Origin: Variovorax sp. N23
GTDB taxonomy: Bacteria > Pseudomonadota > Gammaproteobacteria > Burkholderiales > Burkholderiaceae_C
Direction of reading: 5' to 3'
Length of the DNA stretch: 64,000 bases
Assembly (NCBI RefSeq): GCF_025486315.1
Contig: NZ_JAOOPY010000016.1
Coordinates: 1 to 64,000, forward strand
Numbering within the stretch: the first letter of the stretch is position 1; each line of letters opens with the position of its first letter. Positions 35,934-47,183 of this stretch are shown in pieces. The translations under genes and the position numbers were made by a program. A model generated the notes under the pieces. That model was not told the origin of the DNA, did not search any database, and saw only the letters and a program-made list of their open reading frames with translations.

Positions 35934-36173
35934 TTACTTGGGTGCGGAAGCGGCGTTGCGTGCAGCCTCGGTGGCAGCATTGGCCTGATCGAGCGCCGAC
36001 GAGGCGGACGACGAGGGCGCAGCCGCCGGATCGGACGAAGCCGGCGCCGCAGGTGCCGGCGAGACCGCGGCCGGCGGGGGCGTGACCACGGCGGGTGCCG
36101 GCTCCTCTTTCTTGCCGCAGGCAGCCAGGGCGGCAGCGGCGATGACGGCGGCGAGCAGGACGGATTTGTTCAT
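35934..36173 (-). CDS. Small Pro/Ala-rich lipoprotein
   Basis: A 79-residue lipoprotein. The signal MNKSVLLAAVIAAAALAAC ends in the lipobox LAAC. The mature part is KKEEPAPAVVTPPPAAVSP, a disordered Pro/Ala/Ser linker, and an Ala-rich helix (SALDQANAATEAARNAAS). It resembles small envelope lipoproteins with no assigned function. A strong AAGGAG ribosome site precedes the start at 36173, and TAGAAT (minus strand, 36210-36205) is a plausible -10. It converges on the shared terminator. Confidence 0.85.
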   Translation of the reverse strand: MNKSVLLAAVIAAAALAACGKKEEPAPAVVTPPPAAVSPAPAAPASSDPAAAPSSSASSALDQANAATEAARNAASAPK

Positions 36174-36250
36174 GGCGTCTCCTTGAATGAATGCATGAAC
36201 AAAAATTCTAGGACCGCATTCGTGCATCAAAACGTGAGCGCGGCCTCGGC

Positions 36251-36763
36251 TTACAAGCCCAGTGTCGTGGCCGGAAAGGCAGGCCGCGCATGGCGCAGGC
36301 ACTCGTCGATCCGCTCGCGCAGGGCCCGGCGGCTGTCGGCCTGATGGCTGCACACGCCGCGGCTGCGCTCGGGGTCGACGCGGTGCAGCGACCAGGTCGA
36401 CGTGAGGATCAGGCTCGGCACCGACGGCGCGCCCGCACCGCTGCAGGCGCGCGCATCGACCACATGGCTCCAGAGCCGGCGCCACTCGACGAAGCGCGCG
36501 TGCGAGCGGTCGAAGACCTGGAAGTCCTCGGCCAGCAGCACGAGGCTTCGGCCGCTCGCTGCCCAGGCCTGCAGGGCCGCGATGGTGCGGCGCTCGCCCA
36601 GCGGCCAGTCGGCGAAGCCCGGGTCGCTGAAGACGATCTCGCGCCAGCCCTGCTGCGCGGCGGCGGCGAAGGCGCTGCGCAGGTGCGCATCGAAGGCCAC
36701 GCGGCCGTCGAAGGGGCCGTCGGGCAAGGCGGGCCGTTCGGAGGGCGGCATGTCAGTCGGCAT
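36251..36763 (-). CDS. Hypothetical protein downstream of roxA
   Basis: A 170-residue soluble protein. The segment FDGRVAFDAHLRSAFAAAAQ is followed by GWREIVFSDPGFADWPLGER and RSLVLLAEDFQVFDRSHARF, reminiscent of a phosphatidylinositol-kinase- or nuclease-like fold, but I recognise no family. Its ATG (36763) overlaps the roxA stop, so the two are translationally coupled and probably functionally linked. Another in-frame start at 36751 is possible. Confidence 0.75.
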   Translation of the reverse strand: MPTDMPPSERPALPDGPFDGRVAFDAHLRSAFAAAAQQGWREIVFSDPGFADWPLGERRTIAALQAWAASGRSLVLLAEDFQVFDRSHARFVEWRRLWSHVVDARACSGAGAPSVPSLILTSTWSLHRVDPERSRGVCSHQADSRRALRERIDECLRHARPAFPATTLGL

Positions 36764-37892
36764 GGGCCCATCCGGCCTCGCACCAGTCGCTGAGCAAGGC
36801 GATCGCGTCGTCGCTCGCACGGGCCAGGTCGCGTGCGTCGAGCGTCCGCTGGTCGGCCAGGCGGCGCATCAGGGTCGCGTCGCGGCCGCCGGCACGGAAG
36901 CTCTCGCCGTTGATGTAGAGATGGCGCACGTCGTAGAGCATGCGGGTGCGGCGGTCGAGCCGCACGCCCTGCAACGTGCCGGGCGCCTCGCCCGCGTCGA
37001 ACCACACGTTGGACTTGGGCTCGGTCATCGATTCGCCCAGCGCGCGGTCGATCGCGTCGGGGTCGCGCAGCGCGGCCTCGACGGCCTGCCGCGCAAAGGC
37101 TTGCAGGGCAGCGGGCATGGCGGCCGGCTGCTCGACCGCCGCCTGGGCCGGGTCGCGGTAGTGCGCCGACGGCCGGTCCGTGGCGTCCTGCAGCGCATCG
37201 GCCTGCGCCTCGGCCATGCGCGCCAGCAGGTCGGCGCCCAGCGGCAGGGCCGCCGGCGAACGCAGGCCGATCGAACAGGTCATGCAATCGCCGCCCACCG
37301 CGACGCCGTCGTGCGCATAGCGCGGCGGCAGGTAGAGCATGTCGCCCGGCTCGAGCACGAAGCTCTCTTCGGGCTCGAACTGCGCGAGGATCTTGAGCGG
37401 CACGTCCGGCTGCAGGCGCAGGTCGCGCTGGCGGCCGATCGACCAGCGGCGGCGCCCGCTCGCCTGCAGCAGGAACACGTCGTAGCTGTCGAAATGCGGG
37501 CCGACGCCGCCGCTGTCGCTGGCGTAGCTGATCATCAGGTCGTCGAGCCGGGCATCGGGCAGGAAGCGGAACTCACGCATCAGCGCGTGAGCACCCGCAT
37601 GATGCAGGTCGACGCCCTGGACCAGCAGCGACCACCCCGGCTGCTGCAGCGGCGGCAGGGCGCGCCGTGCGAAGGGCCCGTGCCGGAGCGTCCAGCCCTG
37701 GGGCCGCTGCCGGATCAGGCGCGACTCGACACCCTCCTGCGCGGCGAGGTCGAACAGGGCGCTGCGCGGCACCGGCGGCACCATCCGGGGCATGGCCTGG
37801 CGCACCAGCAGCGGCTTCTTCTGCCAATGGCGGCGCATGAACTGCGCCGCCGTGAGGCCGCCCAGGAGCGTGAGAGGGGAATGAATGTCCAT
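36753..37892 (-). CDS. Ribosomal protein L16 arginine hydroxylase (YcfD/RoxA-like JmjC cupin)
   Basis: A 379-residue JmjC/cupin-type 2-oxoglutarate/Fe(II) oxygenase. The HxD facial triad is in GPHFDSYDVFLLQASGRRRW (near residue 135), the distal His in PRYAHDGVAVGGDCMTCSI (near 196), and the dimerisation/winged-helix region follows. Members hydroxylate Arg81 of ribosomal protein L16. The ATG at 37892 lies only 14 bases from the divergent slyD ATG at 37907, and no clear ribosome site precedes it. A TTG at 37907 on this strand is the alternative. The gene is followed by an overlapping unknown gene. Confidence 0.9.
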   Translation of the reverse strand: MDIHSPLTLLGGLTAAQFMRRHWQKKPLLVRQAMPRMVPPVPRSALFDLAAQEGVESRLIRQRPQGWTLRHGPFARRALPPLQQPGWSLLVQGVDLHHAGAHALMREFRFLPDARLDDLMISYASDSGGVGPHFDSYDVFLLQASGRRRWSIGRQRDLRLQPDVPLKILAQFEPEESFVLEPGDMLYLPPRYAHDGVAVGGDCMTCSIGLRSPAALPLGADLLARMAEAQADALQDATDRPSAHYRDPAQAAVEQPAAMPAALQAFARQAVEAALRDPDAIDRALGESMTEPKSNVWFDAGEAPGTLQGVRLDRRTRMLYDVRHLYINGESFRAGGRDATLMRRLADQRTLDARDLARASDDAIALLSDWCEAGWAHAD

Positions 37893-37906
37893 GGGAGAAT
37901 TCTGCA

Positions 37907-38431
37907 ATGGAAATTTCTGAACAATGCGTGGTCGGCCTGACCTGGACCCTCAAGGACACCCTGGGCGACGTGCTCGACGTGCTGGATGACCCGGTCGAGT
38001 TTCTCGTCGGCGGCGACGACCTTTTCGACGCGATCGAAGCCGTGCTGCAGGGCCACGAACCCGGCGCGCGGGTGCAACTGCAGCTCGAACCCGAACAGGC
38101 CTTCGGCGACTTCAACGACCAGCTGCTCTTCCTCGAACCGCGCACGCTCTTCCCCGAAGGCACCGAGGAAGGCATGACCTTCGACGGCGCCGCCCTGCCC
38201 GACGGCGTGAACCCCGACATGCCCAAGGACGTGATCTACACCGTGGCGGAAATCTACCCCGAGCACCTCGTGCTCGACGGCAACCACCCGCTCGCCGGCA
38301 TCGCGCTGCGCCTGGACCTCACCGTGCGCTCGGTGCGCGAGGCCACCGAGGAAGAGATCGGCCGCGGCTCCGCCGGGACCGGCTTCTTCAAGCTGGCCTC
38401 GGCGATGCCGGGCAGCGACACACTGCACTGA
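37907..38431 (+). CDS. slyD: FKBP-type peptidyl-prolyl isomerase, SlyD-like
   Basis: A 174-residue SlyD-type FKBP with the insert-in-flap domain. It contains LKDTLGDVLDVLDDPVEFLV near residue 16, GDDLFDAIEAVLQGHEPGAR near 36 and LQLEPEQAFGDFNDQLL near 58. The C-terminus carries NHPLAGIALRLDLTVRSVRE near 127. The long metal-binding His/Cys tail of E. coli SlyD is absent. It is a chaperone/isomerase in the cytosol. GGGAGA upstream is its ribosome site. It is divergent from roxA with 14 bases between start codons. Confidence 0.85.
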   Translation: MEISEQCVVGLTWTLKDTLGDVLDVLDDPVEFLVGGDDLFDAIEAVLQGHEPGARVQLQLEPEQAFGDFNDQLLFLEPRTLFPEGTEEGMTFDGAALPDGVNPDMPKDVIYTVAEIYPEHLVLDGNHPLAGIALRLDLTVRSVREATEEEIGRGSAGTGFFKLASAMPGSDTLH

Positions 38432-38452
38432 ACCGACAAGAAACGCCCCAAC

Positions 38453-38482
38453 AGAAAGCCCCGCGATGCGGGGCTTTCTTGC
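38453..38482. terminator. Bidirectional Rho-independent terminator
   Basis: AGAAAGCCCCGC (38453-38464) pairs perfectly with GCGGGGCTTTCT (38468-38479) around a GAT loop. It sits between slyD and the convergent SlyB-like lipoprotein gene. Confidence 0.92.
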
Positions 38483-38494
38483 TTCGGGGGTGGG

Positions 38495-38998
38495 TCAGTA
38501 CCTTGAGATCTGTCCACCGTTGATCACGACCCGGTCGCCGATGCGCAGATCACCCGGCGACGGCACGTCGAAGGCCCGGTAGCCGCCGTGCTCGGTCTGC
38601 ACGGAAATGCGGTAGCTCTCGTAGGCACGCGGCGCATTGTTGTTGGCCTCGATGTTGTTGCCCAGCAGCGCGCCGCCGACGATGCCCAGGGCCGTGGCCG
38701 CTGCGCGCCCGCCGCCGTGGCCGATCTGGTTGCCCAGCACGCCACCGATCACGCCGCCGGCCACCGCACCGCCACCGCCGGGCGCGGCGCCGCGCGTCTC
38801 GCTGCGCACGACCTCGATGTTGGCGATCTGGCCGTACTCGACGTACGGCCCCTGCGGCGCTGCATAGGCCGGCTGTGTGTGCGGGTAGTAGGGATAGCGG
38901 GCCGTCTCATAGACCGGCTGGGGCGCCACGCAGGCGGTCAGCGTCGCCAGCGCCGCCACGCCCGCTGTGAGCGAAAGGATGCGAAGTTGTTTCTTCAT
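38495..38998 (-). CDS. Glycine-zipper outer-membrane lipoprotein (SlyB/PcpA-like)
   Basis: A 167-residue lipoprotein with signal MKKQLRILSLTAGVAALATL ending at LTAC. The middle holds a glycine zipper, GGGGAVAGGVIGGVLGNQIG and GGRAAATALGIVGGALLGNN, that would form a 2TM membrane-embedded hairpin. The C-terminal beta strand region reads RISVQTEHGGYRAFDVPSPG. It resembles the SlyB/PcpA family, which stabilises the outer membrane or its lipid asymmetry. The ATG at 38998 starts the signal peptide. Confidence 0.9.
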   Translation of the reverse strand: MKKQLRILSLTAGVAALATLTACVAPQPVYETARYPYYPHTQPAYAAPQGPYVEYGQIANIEVVRSETRGAAPGGGGAVAGGVIGGVLGNQIGHGGGRAAATALGIVGGALLGNNIEANNNAPRAYESYRISVQTEHGGYRAFDVPSPGDLRIGDRVVINGGQISRY

Positions 38999-39173
38999 GT
39001 GTCTGTACTCCACGGAACCTGTTGAACGGGACACGCCCGCCTTCTCTTAACGCGCCGACCTGCGGTCCGATGACCGCTCATTCTGCTGGCGGATCATGGA
39101 GAGTTCGAGGAGACCGGTTTGTAGGGAGTTCCCGGCTTTGCACCAGGGACACATTCGCAGCGCGCGATGCGAA

Positions 39174-39620
39174 TCAGCTTCGCCCGGTGGAGCCGTAGCC
39201 GCCTTCGCCGCGCTCGCTCGGCGGGAACTCGGCCACCACGTTGAACTGCGCCTGCACCACCGGCACGATCACCAGTTGCGCCAGCCGCTCCATGGGCTGC
39301 AGCACGAAGGCGGTGTCGCTGCGATTCCAGGCGCTGACCTTGAGTTCGCCCTGGTAGTCGCTGTCGATCAACCCGACCAGGTTGCCCAGCACGATGCCGT
39401 GCTTGTGGCCCAGGCCCGAGCGCGGGAGGATCAGGGCCGCGTAGTCGGGGTCCGCCAAATGGATGGCGATGCCGGTGCCGACCAACTGCCAGGCATTGGG
39501 CGCGAGCGTGATCGGCGCGTCGAGGCAGGCGCGCAGATCGAGGCCGGCGCTGCCGGGGGTGGCATAGGCGGGGAGTTGGTCCGCCATGCGCGGATCGAGG
39601 ATGCGGACGTCGACGTTCAC
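39174..39620 (-). CDS. dut: Deoxyuridine 5'-triphosphate nucleotidohydrolase
   Basis: A 148-residue trimeric dUTPase that keeps dUTP out of DNA and yields dUMP for thymidylate synthesis. Motifs in order: [13 protein letters not shown] near residue 22, [12 protein letters not shown] near 66, [11 protein letters not shown] near 83, Arg/Gln in [11 protein letters not shown] near 108 and the C-terminal [14 protein letters not shown] start at 39620 gives the expected length. It is the last of the coaBC-39625 gene-dut run; coaBC-dut adjacency is conserved in many proteobacteria. Confidence 0.95.
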   Translation of the reverse strand: MNVDVRILDPRMADQLPAYATPGSAGLDLRACLDAPITLAPNAWQLVGTGIAIHLADPDYAALILPRSGLGHKHGIVLGNLVGLIDSDYQGELKVSAWNRSDTAFVLQPMERLAQLVIVPVVQAQFNVVAEFPPSERGEGGYGSTGRS

Positions 39621-39624
39621 GGAT

Positions 39625-40104
39625 TCACTTGCCTTTTTGTCGTTGCTGTTGCTGTTTTTCGGCGGCCTGGCGGGCCATGTCTTCCAGCCAGGTGCGCCAT
39701 GTATCGATACCGGGCGGCAGGAGGCGCCGACGGAAGCGGTGAGCCAGCCAGAGGCCGGCGCCGAAGACGAGCAGCACCAGGCCGAAGGGCACGCCGGCCA
39801 TGGCCATCGCGACCAGCAGGCCGACCCACACCAGGACGGCACCGCGGATCAGGTCCACCGACGCCGGACGCGCGGCGCCAGGTGCCGCGTCCCCTGCCGT
39901 CTTGCGCACGAGCGGGCGCGGCCGCACCGCGCCATGCGGGGGCGAGGCGCCGCCGGGCAGTTCCTCCGTCGGCACCATGCCCACGTCGAGCGCATGGTCG
40001 CCATCGGCCTCGGAGGTGCGACGTGCGAGGGCCGAGCGGGCGGACAGTTGCTCCACGTAGCGCGCGAAGTCGCCGTCCGGCGGCGTGTTCCATTGCGGGT
40101 TCAT
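39625..40104 (-). CDS. Membrane protein of unknown function between coaBC and dut
   Basis: A 159-residue protein. The first 80 residues are hydrophilic; then come one or two membrane spans ([40 protein letters not shown]) and a basic, Gln-rich tail ([19 protein letters not shown]). The ATG overlaps the coaBC stop (ATGA), and the stop lies 4 bases before the dut start. I recognise no domain. Co-translation with essential nucleotide/CoA enzymes suggests it is maintained, but not what it does. Confidence 0.75.
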   Translation of the reverse strand: MNPQWNTPPDGDFARYVEQLSARSALARRTSEADGDHALDVGMVPTEELPGGASPPHGAVRPRPLVRKTAGDAAPGAARPASVDLIRGAVLVWVGLLVAMAMAGVPFGLVLLVFGAGLWLAHRFRRRLLPPGIDTWRTWLEDMARQAAEKQQQQRQKGK

Positions 40105-41327
40105 GTCGGCTTGGTCGCCGGCAGGCGCACGGCGATCTCGGCGGCCAGTTCGCGCGCGAGCTGCAGCTTGGGGGCGCGGGGCAGTTCGCGCATGCCATCG
40201 GCATCCACCAGCAGCAGGCTGTTGTCGTCCTGACCGAAGGTGAGCGGACCGATGTTGCCCACCAGCAGCGGGATGCCCTTGCGCAGGCGCTTGGCCTTGG
40301 CGTGCTCGGCCAGGTTCTCGCTCTCGGCCGCGAAGCCGACGCAGAACAGTTCGCCGCTGCGCCCGCGCGCGCTCTGCGCGATCGTCGCGAGGATGTCCGG
40401 GTTCTCGACGAAATGCAGCACCGGCGGCTGGCCGCTGCCGTCCTTCTTGATCTTCTGCTCGCTGTGCGAGGCCGGCCGCCAGTCGGCCACGGCCGCCGTG
40501 GCGACGAAGACCGACGCCGTGCGGGCCTCGCGCTCGGCCGCATCGCACATCTCCAGCGCGGACATCACGTCGATGCGGCGCACGCCGCGCGGCGTGGCCA
40601 GGTGCACCGGGCCGGCGATCAGCGTGACCTCGGCGCCGGCCTCGCGCGCGGCGCGGGCGATCGAAAAGCCCATCTTGCCGGACGAATGGTTGGTGATGCC
40701 GCGGATCGGGTCCAGCGCCTCGAAGGTCGGCCCGGCCGTGACCAACACCCGTTGGCCCGCCAGCAGCTTCGGCTGGAAGAAGGCCGTGACGTCCTCCAGC
40801 AACTGGGCCGGCTCGAGCATGCGGCCGTCGCCGGTCTCGCCGCAAGCCTGCCAGCCGCTGCCCACGCCCAGCATCGTGGCGCCGTCGGCCGCCACCTGCT
40901 GCAGGTTGCGCTGGGTCGCGGGGTGGGCCCACATCTCGCGGTTCATGGCGGGGGCGATCAGCAGCGGCACGCGGTCCATCGGCCGGGCCAGGCACATCAG
41001 GCTCAGCAGTTCGTCGCTGCGCCCTTCGGCCAGCCGCGCGATGAAGTCGGCGCTGCACGGCGCCAGCACGATCGCATCGGCCTCGCGGCTCAGGTTGATG
41101 TGCGGCATGTTGTTGTCCTCGCGCGGGTCCCACTGCGAGGTGTAGACCCGCCGGCCGGACAGCGCCTGCATGGTGACGGGCGTCATGAACTGCGTCGCCG
41201 CCTCGGTCATCACCACCTGCACGGTGGCACCCGCCTTGACGAAGAGCCGGCAGAGCTCGGCCGCCTTGTAGCAGGCGACGCCGCCGGTGAGTCCCAGAAC
41301 GATGTGTTTGCCGGCGAGGTCTTGCAT
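40101..41327 (-). CDS. coaBC: Bifunctional phosphopantothenoylcysteine decarboxylase/phosphopantothenate-cysteine ligase
   Basis: A 408-residue fused CoaBC for steps two and three of CoA synthesis. The decarboxylase domain (1-190) binds FMN and begins GKHIVLGLTGGVACYKAAEL, with APAMNREMWAHPATQRN near 125. The ligase domain carries VLVTAGPTFEALDPIRGITN near 195 and KMGFSIARAAREAGAEVTLI near 218. The start at 41327 (MQDLAGKH) is chosen over a longer frame to 41417. It is the first gene of the run coaBC-39625 gene-dut. Confidence 0.93.
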   Translation of the reverse strand: MQDLAGKHIVLGLTGGVACYKAAELCRLFVKAGATVQVVMTEAATQFMTPVTMQALSGRRVYTSQWDPREDNNMPHINLSREADAIVLAPCSADFIARLAEGRSDELLSLMCLARPMDRVPLLIAPAMNREMWAHPATQRNLQQVAADGATMLGVGSGWQACGETGDGRMLEPAQLLEDVTAFFQPKLLAGQRVLVTAGPTFEALDPIRGITNHSSGKMGFSIARAAREAGAEVTLIAGPVHLATPRGVRRIDVMSALEMCDAAEREARTASVFVATAAVADWRPASHSEQKIKKDGSGQPPVLHFVENPDILATIAQSARGRSGELFCVGFAAESENLAEHAKAKRLRKGIPLLVGNIGPLTFGQDDNSLLLVDADGMRELPRAPKLQLARELAAEIAVRLPATKPT

Positions 41328-41405
41328 GCCGGTATTGTTGCTCAGGCCGCGCCATCCGCCCCCCGCCGCGATGTCCCCAGTGCGGGACGGGCGGTTCGCG
41401 CCACC

Positions 41406-41411
41406 TATAAT
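41406..41411 (+). promoter_or_regulatory. Consensus -10 element upstream of pyrG
   Basis: An exact TATAAT lies 42 bases before the pyrG start. The -35 position (around 41383) has only weak similarity, so the promoter may depend on an activator or UP-like element. It would head the pyrG-kdsA-DUF1330-eno-ftsB transcript. Confidence 0.55.
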
Positions 41412-41437
41412 CCTCATTTCCCACTGACCGGACTTGA

Positions 41438-43123
<1,686 letters not shown>

Positions 43124-43133
43124 CAAGGAACCC

Positions 43134-43991
43134 ATGAAACTCTGCGGATTCGACATCGGCCTGGACCAGCCCTTCTTCCTGATCGCCGGCCCCTGCGTGG
43201 TCGAGTCGGAGCAGCTGCAGATGGACACGGCCGGCACGCTCAAGGACATCACCTCGGCGCTGGGCATCCCGTTCATCTTCAAGAGCAGCTTCGACAAGGC
43301 CAACCGCTCGTCGGGCACCAGCTTCCGCGGCCCCGGCCGCGACAAGGGCCTGGAGATCCTGGCGAAGGTCAAGCGCGAGCTGGGCCTGCCGGTGCTGACC
43401 GACGTCCACACGAACGACGACATCACCGAGGCCGCCAAGGTGGTCGACGTGCTGCAGACGCCCGCCTTCCTGTGCCGCCAGACCGACTTCATCCGCGCCG
43501 TGGCGCAGTCGGGCAAGCCGGTGAACATCAAGAAGGGCCAGTTCCTCGCGCCGCACGACATGAAGAACGTGATCGACAAGGCGCGCGCTGCCGCCAGGGA
43601 AGTCGGCCTCGACGAGGACAGCTTCATGGCCTGCGAGCGCGGTGCGAGCTTCGGCTACAACAACCTCGTCTCCGACATGCGCTCGCTGGCGATCATGCGC
43701 GAGACGAAGGCGCCGGTGGTGTTCGACGCCACGCACTCGGTGCAGCTGCCCGGCGGCCAGGGCACGACCTCCGGCGGCCAGCGCGAGATGGTGCCGGTGC
43801 TCTCGCGCGCAGCGGTGGCGGTCGGCGTGGCCGGCCTCTTCATGGAGACGCACCCCGATCCGTCGAAGGCCCTGAGCGACGGCCCCAACGCCGTGCCGCT
43901 CAAGCACATGAAGGCGCTGCTCGAAACGCTCGTCGCGCTCGACCAGGTCACCAAGAAAAACGCTTTCCTCGAGGACATCTTCCAGTCATGA
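43134..43991 (+). CDS. kdsA: 3-Deoxy-8-phosphooctulonate synthase
   Basis: A 285-residue KDO-8-phosphate synthase that joins arabinose-5-phosphate and phosphoenolpyruvate for lipid A core. Motifs include [13 protein letters not shown] near residue 14, [20 protein letters not shown] near 46 and LTDVHTNDD near 86. A second lysine loop, [20 protein letters not shown], is near 114. It follows pyrG by 10 bases and overlaps the DUF1330 gene (ATGA). Confidence 0.96.
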   Translation: MKLCGFDIGLDQPFFLIAGPCVVESEQLQMDTAGTLKDITSALGIPFIFKSSFDKANRSSGTSFRGPGRDKGLEILAKVKRELGLPVLTDVHTNDDITEAAKVVDVLQTPAFLCRQTDFIRAVAQSGKPVNIKKGQFLAPHDMKNVIDKARAAAREVGLDEDSFMACERGASFGYNNLVSDMRSLAIMRETKAPVVFDATHSVQLPGGQGTTSGGQREMVPVLSRAAVAVGVAGLFMETHPDPSKALSDGPNAVPLKHMKALLETLVALDQVTKKNAFLEDIFQS

Positions 43992-44278
43992 CCAGTGCCT
44001 ACATCATCGCCAACGTCGAAGTCACCAACCCGACGCAGTACGAGGAATACAAGAAATGGTCGACCGCGGCCATGCAGGCGCACGGCGCCGAGGTGTGCGT
44101 GCGCGGCGGCAAGGTCGAGGTGCTGGAAGGCGACTGGGCGCCGCAGCGCCTGGTGATCCTCAAGTTTCCCAGCGTCGAAGCCGCCAAGAAGTTCGACAGC
44201 TCCCCCGAATACGGCAAGGCGCGCGCGGCGCGCCAGGGCGCCGCGATCATGCGCATGATCGTGGTCGAAGGCGTTTAA
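43988..44278 (+). CDS. DUF1330 family protein
   Basis: A 96-residue ferredoxin-like-fold DUF1330 protein: [20 protein letters not shown] and [20 protein letters not shown] are the family blocks. Function unknown; paralogues often sit with central metabolism genes in Burkholderiales. Its ATG overlaps the kdsA stop and it precedes eno by 27 bases, so it is part of the operon. Confidence 0.9.
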   Translation: MTSAYIIANVEVTNPTQYEEYKKWSTAAMQAHGAEVCVRGGKVEVLEGDWAPQRLVILKFPSVEAAKKFDSSPEYGKARAARQGAAIMRMIVVEGV

Positions 44279-44293
44279 GTTTTTTTGTTTTGA

Positions 44294-45589
<1,296 letters not shown>

Positions 45590-45607
45590 TCTTCCGTCCT
45601 CCGAGGC

Positions 45608-45883
45608 ATGCGCTCGCGCGTCGTTCCCATCGTCCTGGCCCTGTTGCTGCTGATCCTTCAGTGGCAGCTGTGGACGGGGCGCGGGAGCGTGCCCGAGGTG
45701 TCCAAGCTCGAAGACAAGCTGAGCGCGCAGAAGGAGTCGAATGCGCGCGCCTCCCTCGCCAACGACCGGCTCGCCTCCGAGGTCAACGACCTGAAGGAAG
45801 GTCTGGAGATGGTCGAGGAACGTGCCCGGCAGGAGTTGGGCATGGTCAAGCCGGACGAGGTCTTCGTCCAAATTACACACTGA
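45608..45883 (+). CDS. ftsB: Cell division protein FtsB
   Basis: A 91-residue single-span septal protein: a short cytoplasmic tail, TM segment VVPIVLALLLLILQWQLW (near residues 5-22), a coiled coil (SKLEDKLSAQKESNARASLA) and the C-terminal VEERARQELGMVKPDEVFVQ typical of FtsB. It joins FtsL and FtsQ at the divisome. eno-ftsB adjacency is conserved in betaproteobacteria. It starts 18 bases after eno and pnuC follows at 10 bases. Confidence 0.9.
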   Translation: MRSRVVPIVLALLLLILQWQLWTGRGSVPEVSKLEDKLSAQKESNARASLANDRLASEVNDLKEGLEMVEERARQELGMVKPDEVFVQITH

Positions 45884-45893
45884 CTGGGCCGGG

Positions 45894-46511
45894 ATGCCCG
45901 CGTTCTTCTCGGCGCCGGCCTTCGTGCTGTGGGGCGCCCCGACCAGCTGGCTCGAAGTGATTGCCGCATTGCTGGCCCTGGCCATGGTCGGCTGCAACAT
46001 GCGCGAGATCCACTGGGGCTGGCCGCTGGCCATCGTCAGCTCGCTGCTCTATTTCTTCGTGTTCTTCGAGGCGCGCATCTATGGCGATGCCTCGCTGCAG
46101 ATCTTCTTCGCCGTCGTCGCCGTCTGGGGCTGGTTCCAGTGGCTGCTCGGGCACCGCGGCGACGGTGCGCCGCTGCGTGTGGCGCGCCTGTCGTCCCGCG
46201 GCATGGCGCTGACGCTGCTGGCCTGCGCCATCGCCTGGCCGGCGGTCGCCCTCTTCCTGCGCCGATTCACCGACACCGACGTGCCGTGGTGGGACGGCTT
46301 CGCCACCGGCCTGAGCCTCGTCGGCCAGTTCCTGCTGGGGCGCAAGTTCATCGAGAACTGGTGGGTGTGGCTTGCCGTGAACATGGTGAGCATCGGCCTC
46401 TTCATCCACAAGGGCCTGTGGCTCACGGTCGGGCTCTACGCGGTGTTCGCCGCGCTGAGCGTGGCGGGCTACCTCGCCTGGCGCCGGCGGCTGGCGCCTT
46501 CCGCCGCATGA
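45894..46511 (+). CDS. pnuC: Nicotinamide mononucleotide/riboside transporter PnuC
   Basis: A 205-residue PnuC with seven predicted helices. The family hallmarks are LEVIAALLALAMVGCNMREI near residue 20, FVFFEARIYGDASLQIFFAV near 54 and FLLGRKFIENWWVWLAVNMV near 145. It imports nicotinamide riboside (trapped by phosphorylation) into the cytoplasm. The start is 10 bases after ftsB and the stop overlaps the kinase gene's ATG, so uptake and trapping are cotranslated. Confidence 0.92.
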   Translation: MPAFFSAPAFVLWGAPTSWLEVIAALLALAMVGCNMREIHWGWPLAIVSSLLYFFVFFEARIYGDASLQIFFAVVAVWGWFQWLLGHRGDGAPLRVARLSSRGMALTLLACAIAWPAVALFLRRFTDTDVPWWDGFATGLSLVGQFLLGRKFIENWWVWLAVNMVSIGLFIHKGLWLTVGLYAVFAALSVAGYLAWRRRLAPSAA

Positions 46512-47170
46512 CGCCCTCGCTCACCCGCGGAAGCGTGATCGCCGTGGTCGGCGCCGAGAGCACCGGCAAGACGGAGCTCGCGCGCGTGCTCGGCGAGCGG
46601 CTGACGCAGCGCGGCATCGCGACCACGCTGGTGCCCGAACTGCTGCGCGACTGGTGCATCCGCAATGGCCGCACGCCCCGCCCCGACGAGCAGGCCGCCA
46701 TCGCCGACGAGCAGACGCGCCGCATCGCCGAGGCTGCACGCCACGGCGTGGTGGTGGCCGACACCACGGCGCTGATGACCGCCGTGTACAGCGACCTGCT
46801 GTTCGACGACCCCGCGCTGTACACCGACGCGCTCGCCGCACAGGCCGGCTACACGATGACGCTGCTGACCGCGCTCGACCTGCCCTGGGTGGCCGACGGC
46901 TTGCAGCGCGACGGGCCCCATGTGCGCGAGCCGGTCGACGCCCTGGTGCGCACGGCCCTCGCGCGTGCGAGCGTCTCGTATGCGGTGGTGCATGGCCGTG
47001 GGCCCGGGCGCCTGGCCAGCGCCTTGACCGCACTGAACCTGGCCAGCGACACCGAGCCGGCGGTATCGACCCGTGTGGTGGGCGAGGCCTGGCGGTGGTC
47101 CTGCGAGAAATGCTCCGACCCGGTGTGCGAGCACCGGCTGTTCACCGATCTCCTGTCGCGGCGCACCTGA
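46508..47170 (+). CDS. NadR-like nicotinamide riboside kinase
   Basis: A 220-residue P-loop kinase corresponding to the C-terminal ribosylnicotinamide kinase domain of NadR. It has VVGAESTGKTELARVLGERL near residue 13, LVPELLRDWCIRNGRTPRPD near 41 and a DTTALMTAVYSDLLFDD segment near 85. The HTH and NMN adenylyltransferase domains of E. coli NadR are absent. The C-terminus holds a cluster of three Cys and a His, CEKCSDPVCEH, that may bind zinc. Coupled to pnuC by ATGA, it would phosphorylate imported nicotinamide riboside. Confidence 0.88.
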   Translation: MTPSLTRGSVIAVVGAESTGKTELARVLGERLTQRGIATTLVPELLRDWCIRNGRTPRPDEQAAIADEQTRRIAEAARHGVVVADTTALMTAVYSDLLFDDPALYTDALAAQAGYTMTLLTALDLPWVADGLQRDGPHVREPVDALVRTALARASVSYAVVHGRGPGRLASALTALNLASDTEPAVSTRVVGEAWRWSCEKCSDPVCEHRLFTDLLSRRT

Positions 47171-47183
47171 GGCCGCCATCGCG

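Noticed and set aside
45841-45893. A nicotinamide riboswitch before pnuC
   Set aside because: The 10-base gap between ftsB and pnuC leaves no room for an aptamer, and the region is coding.
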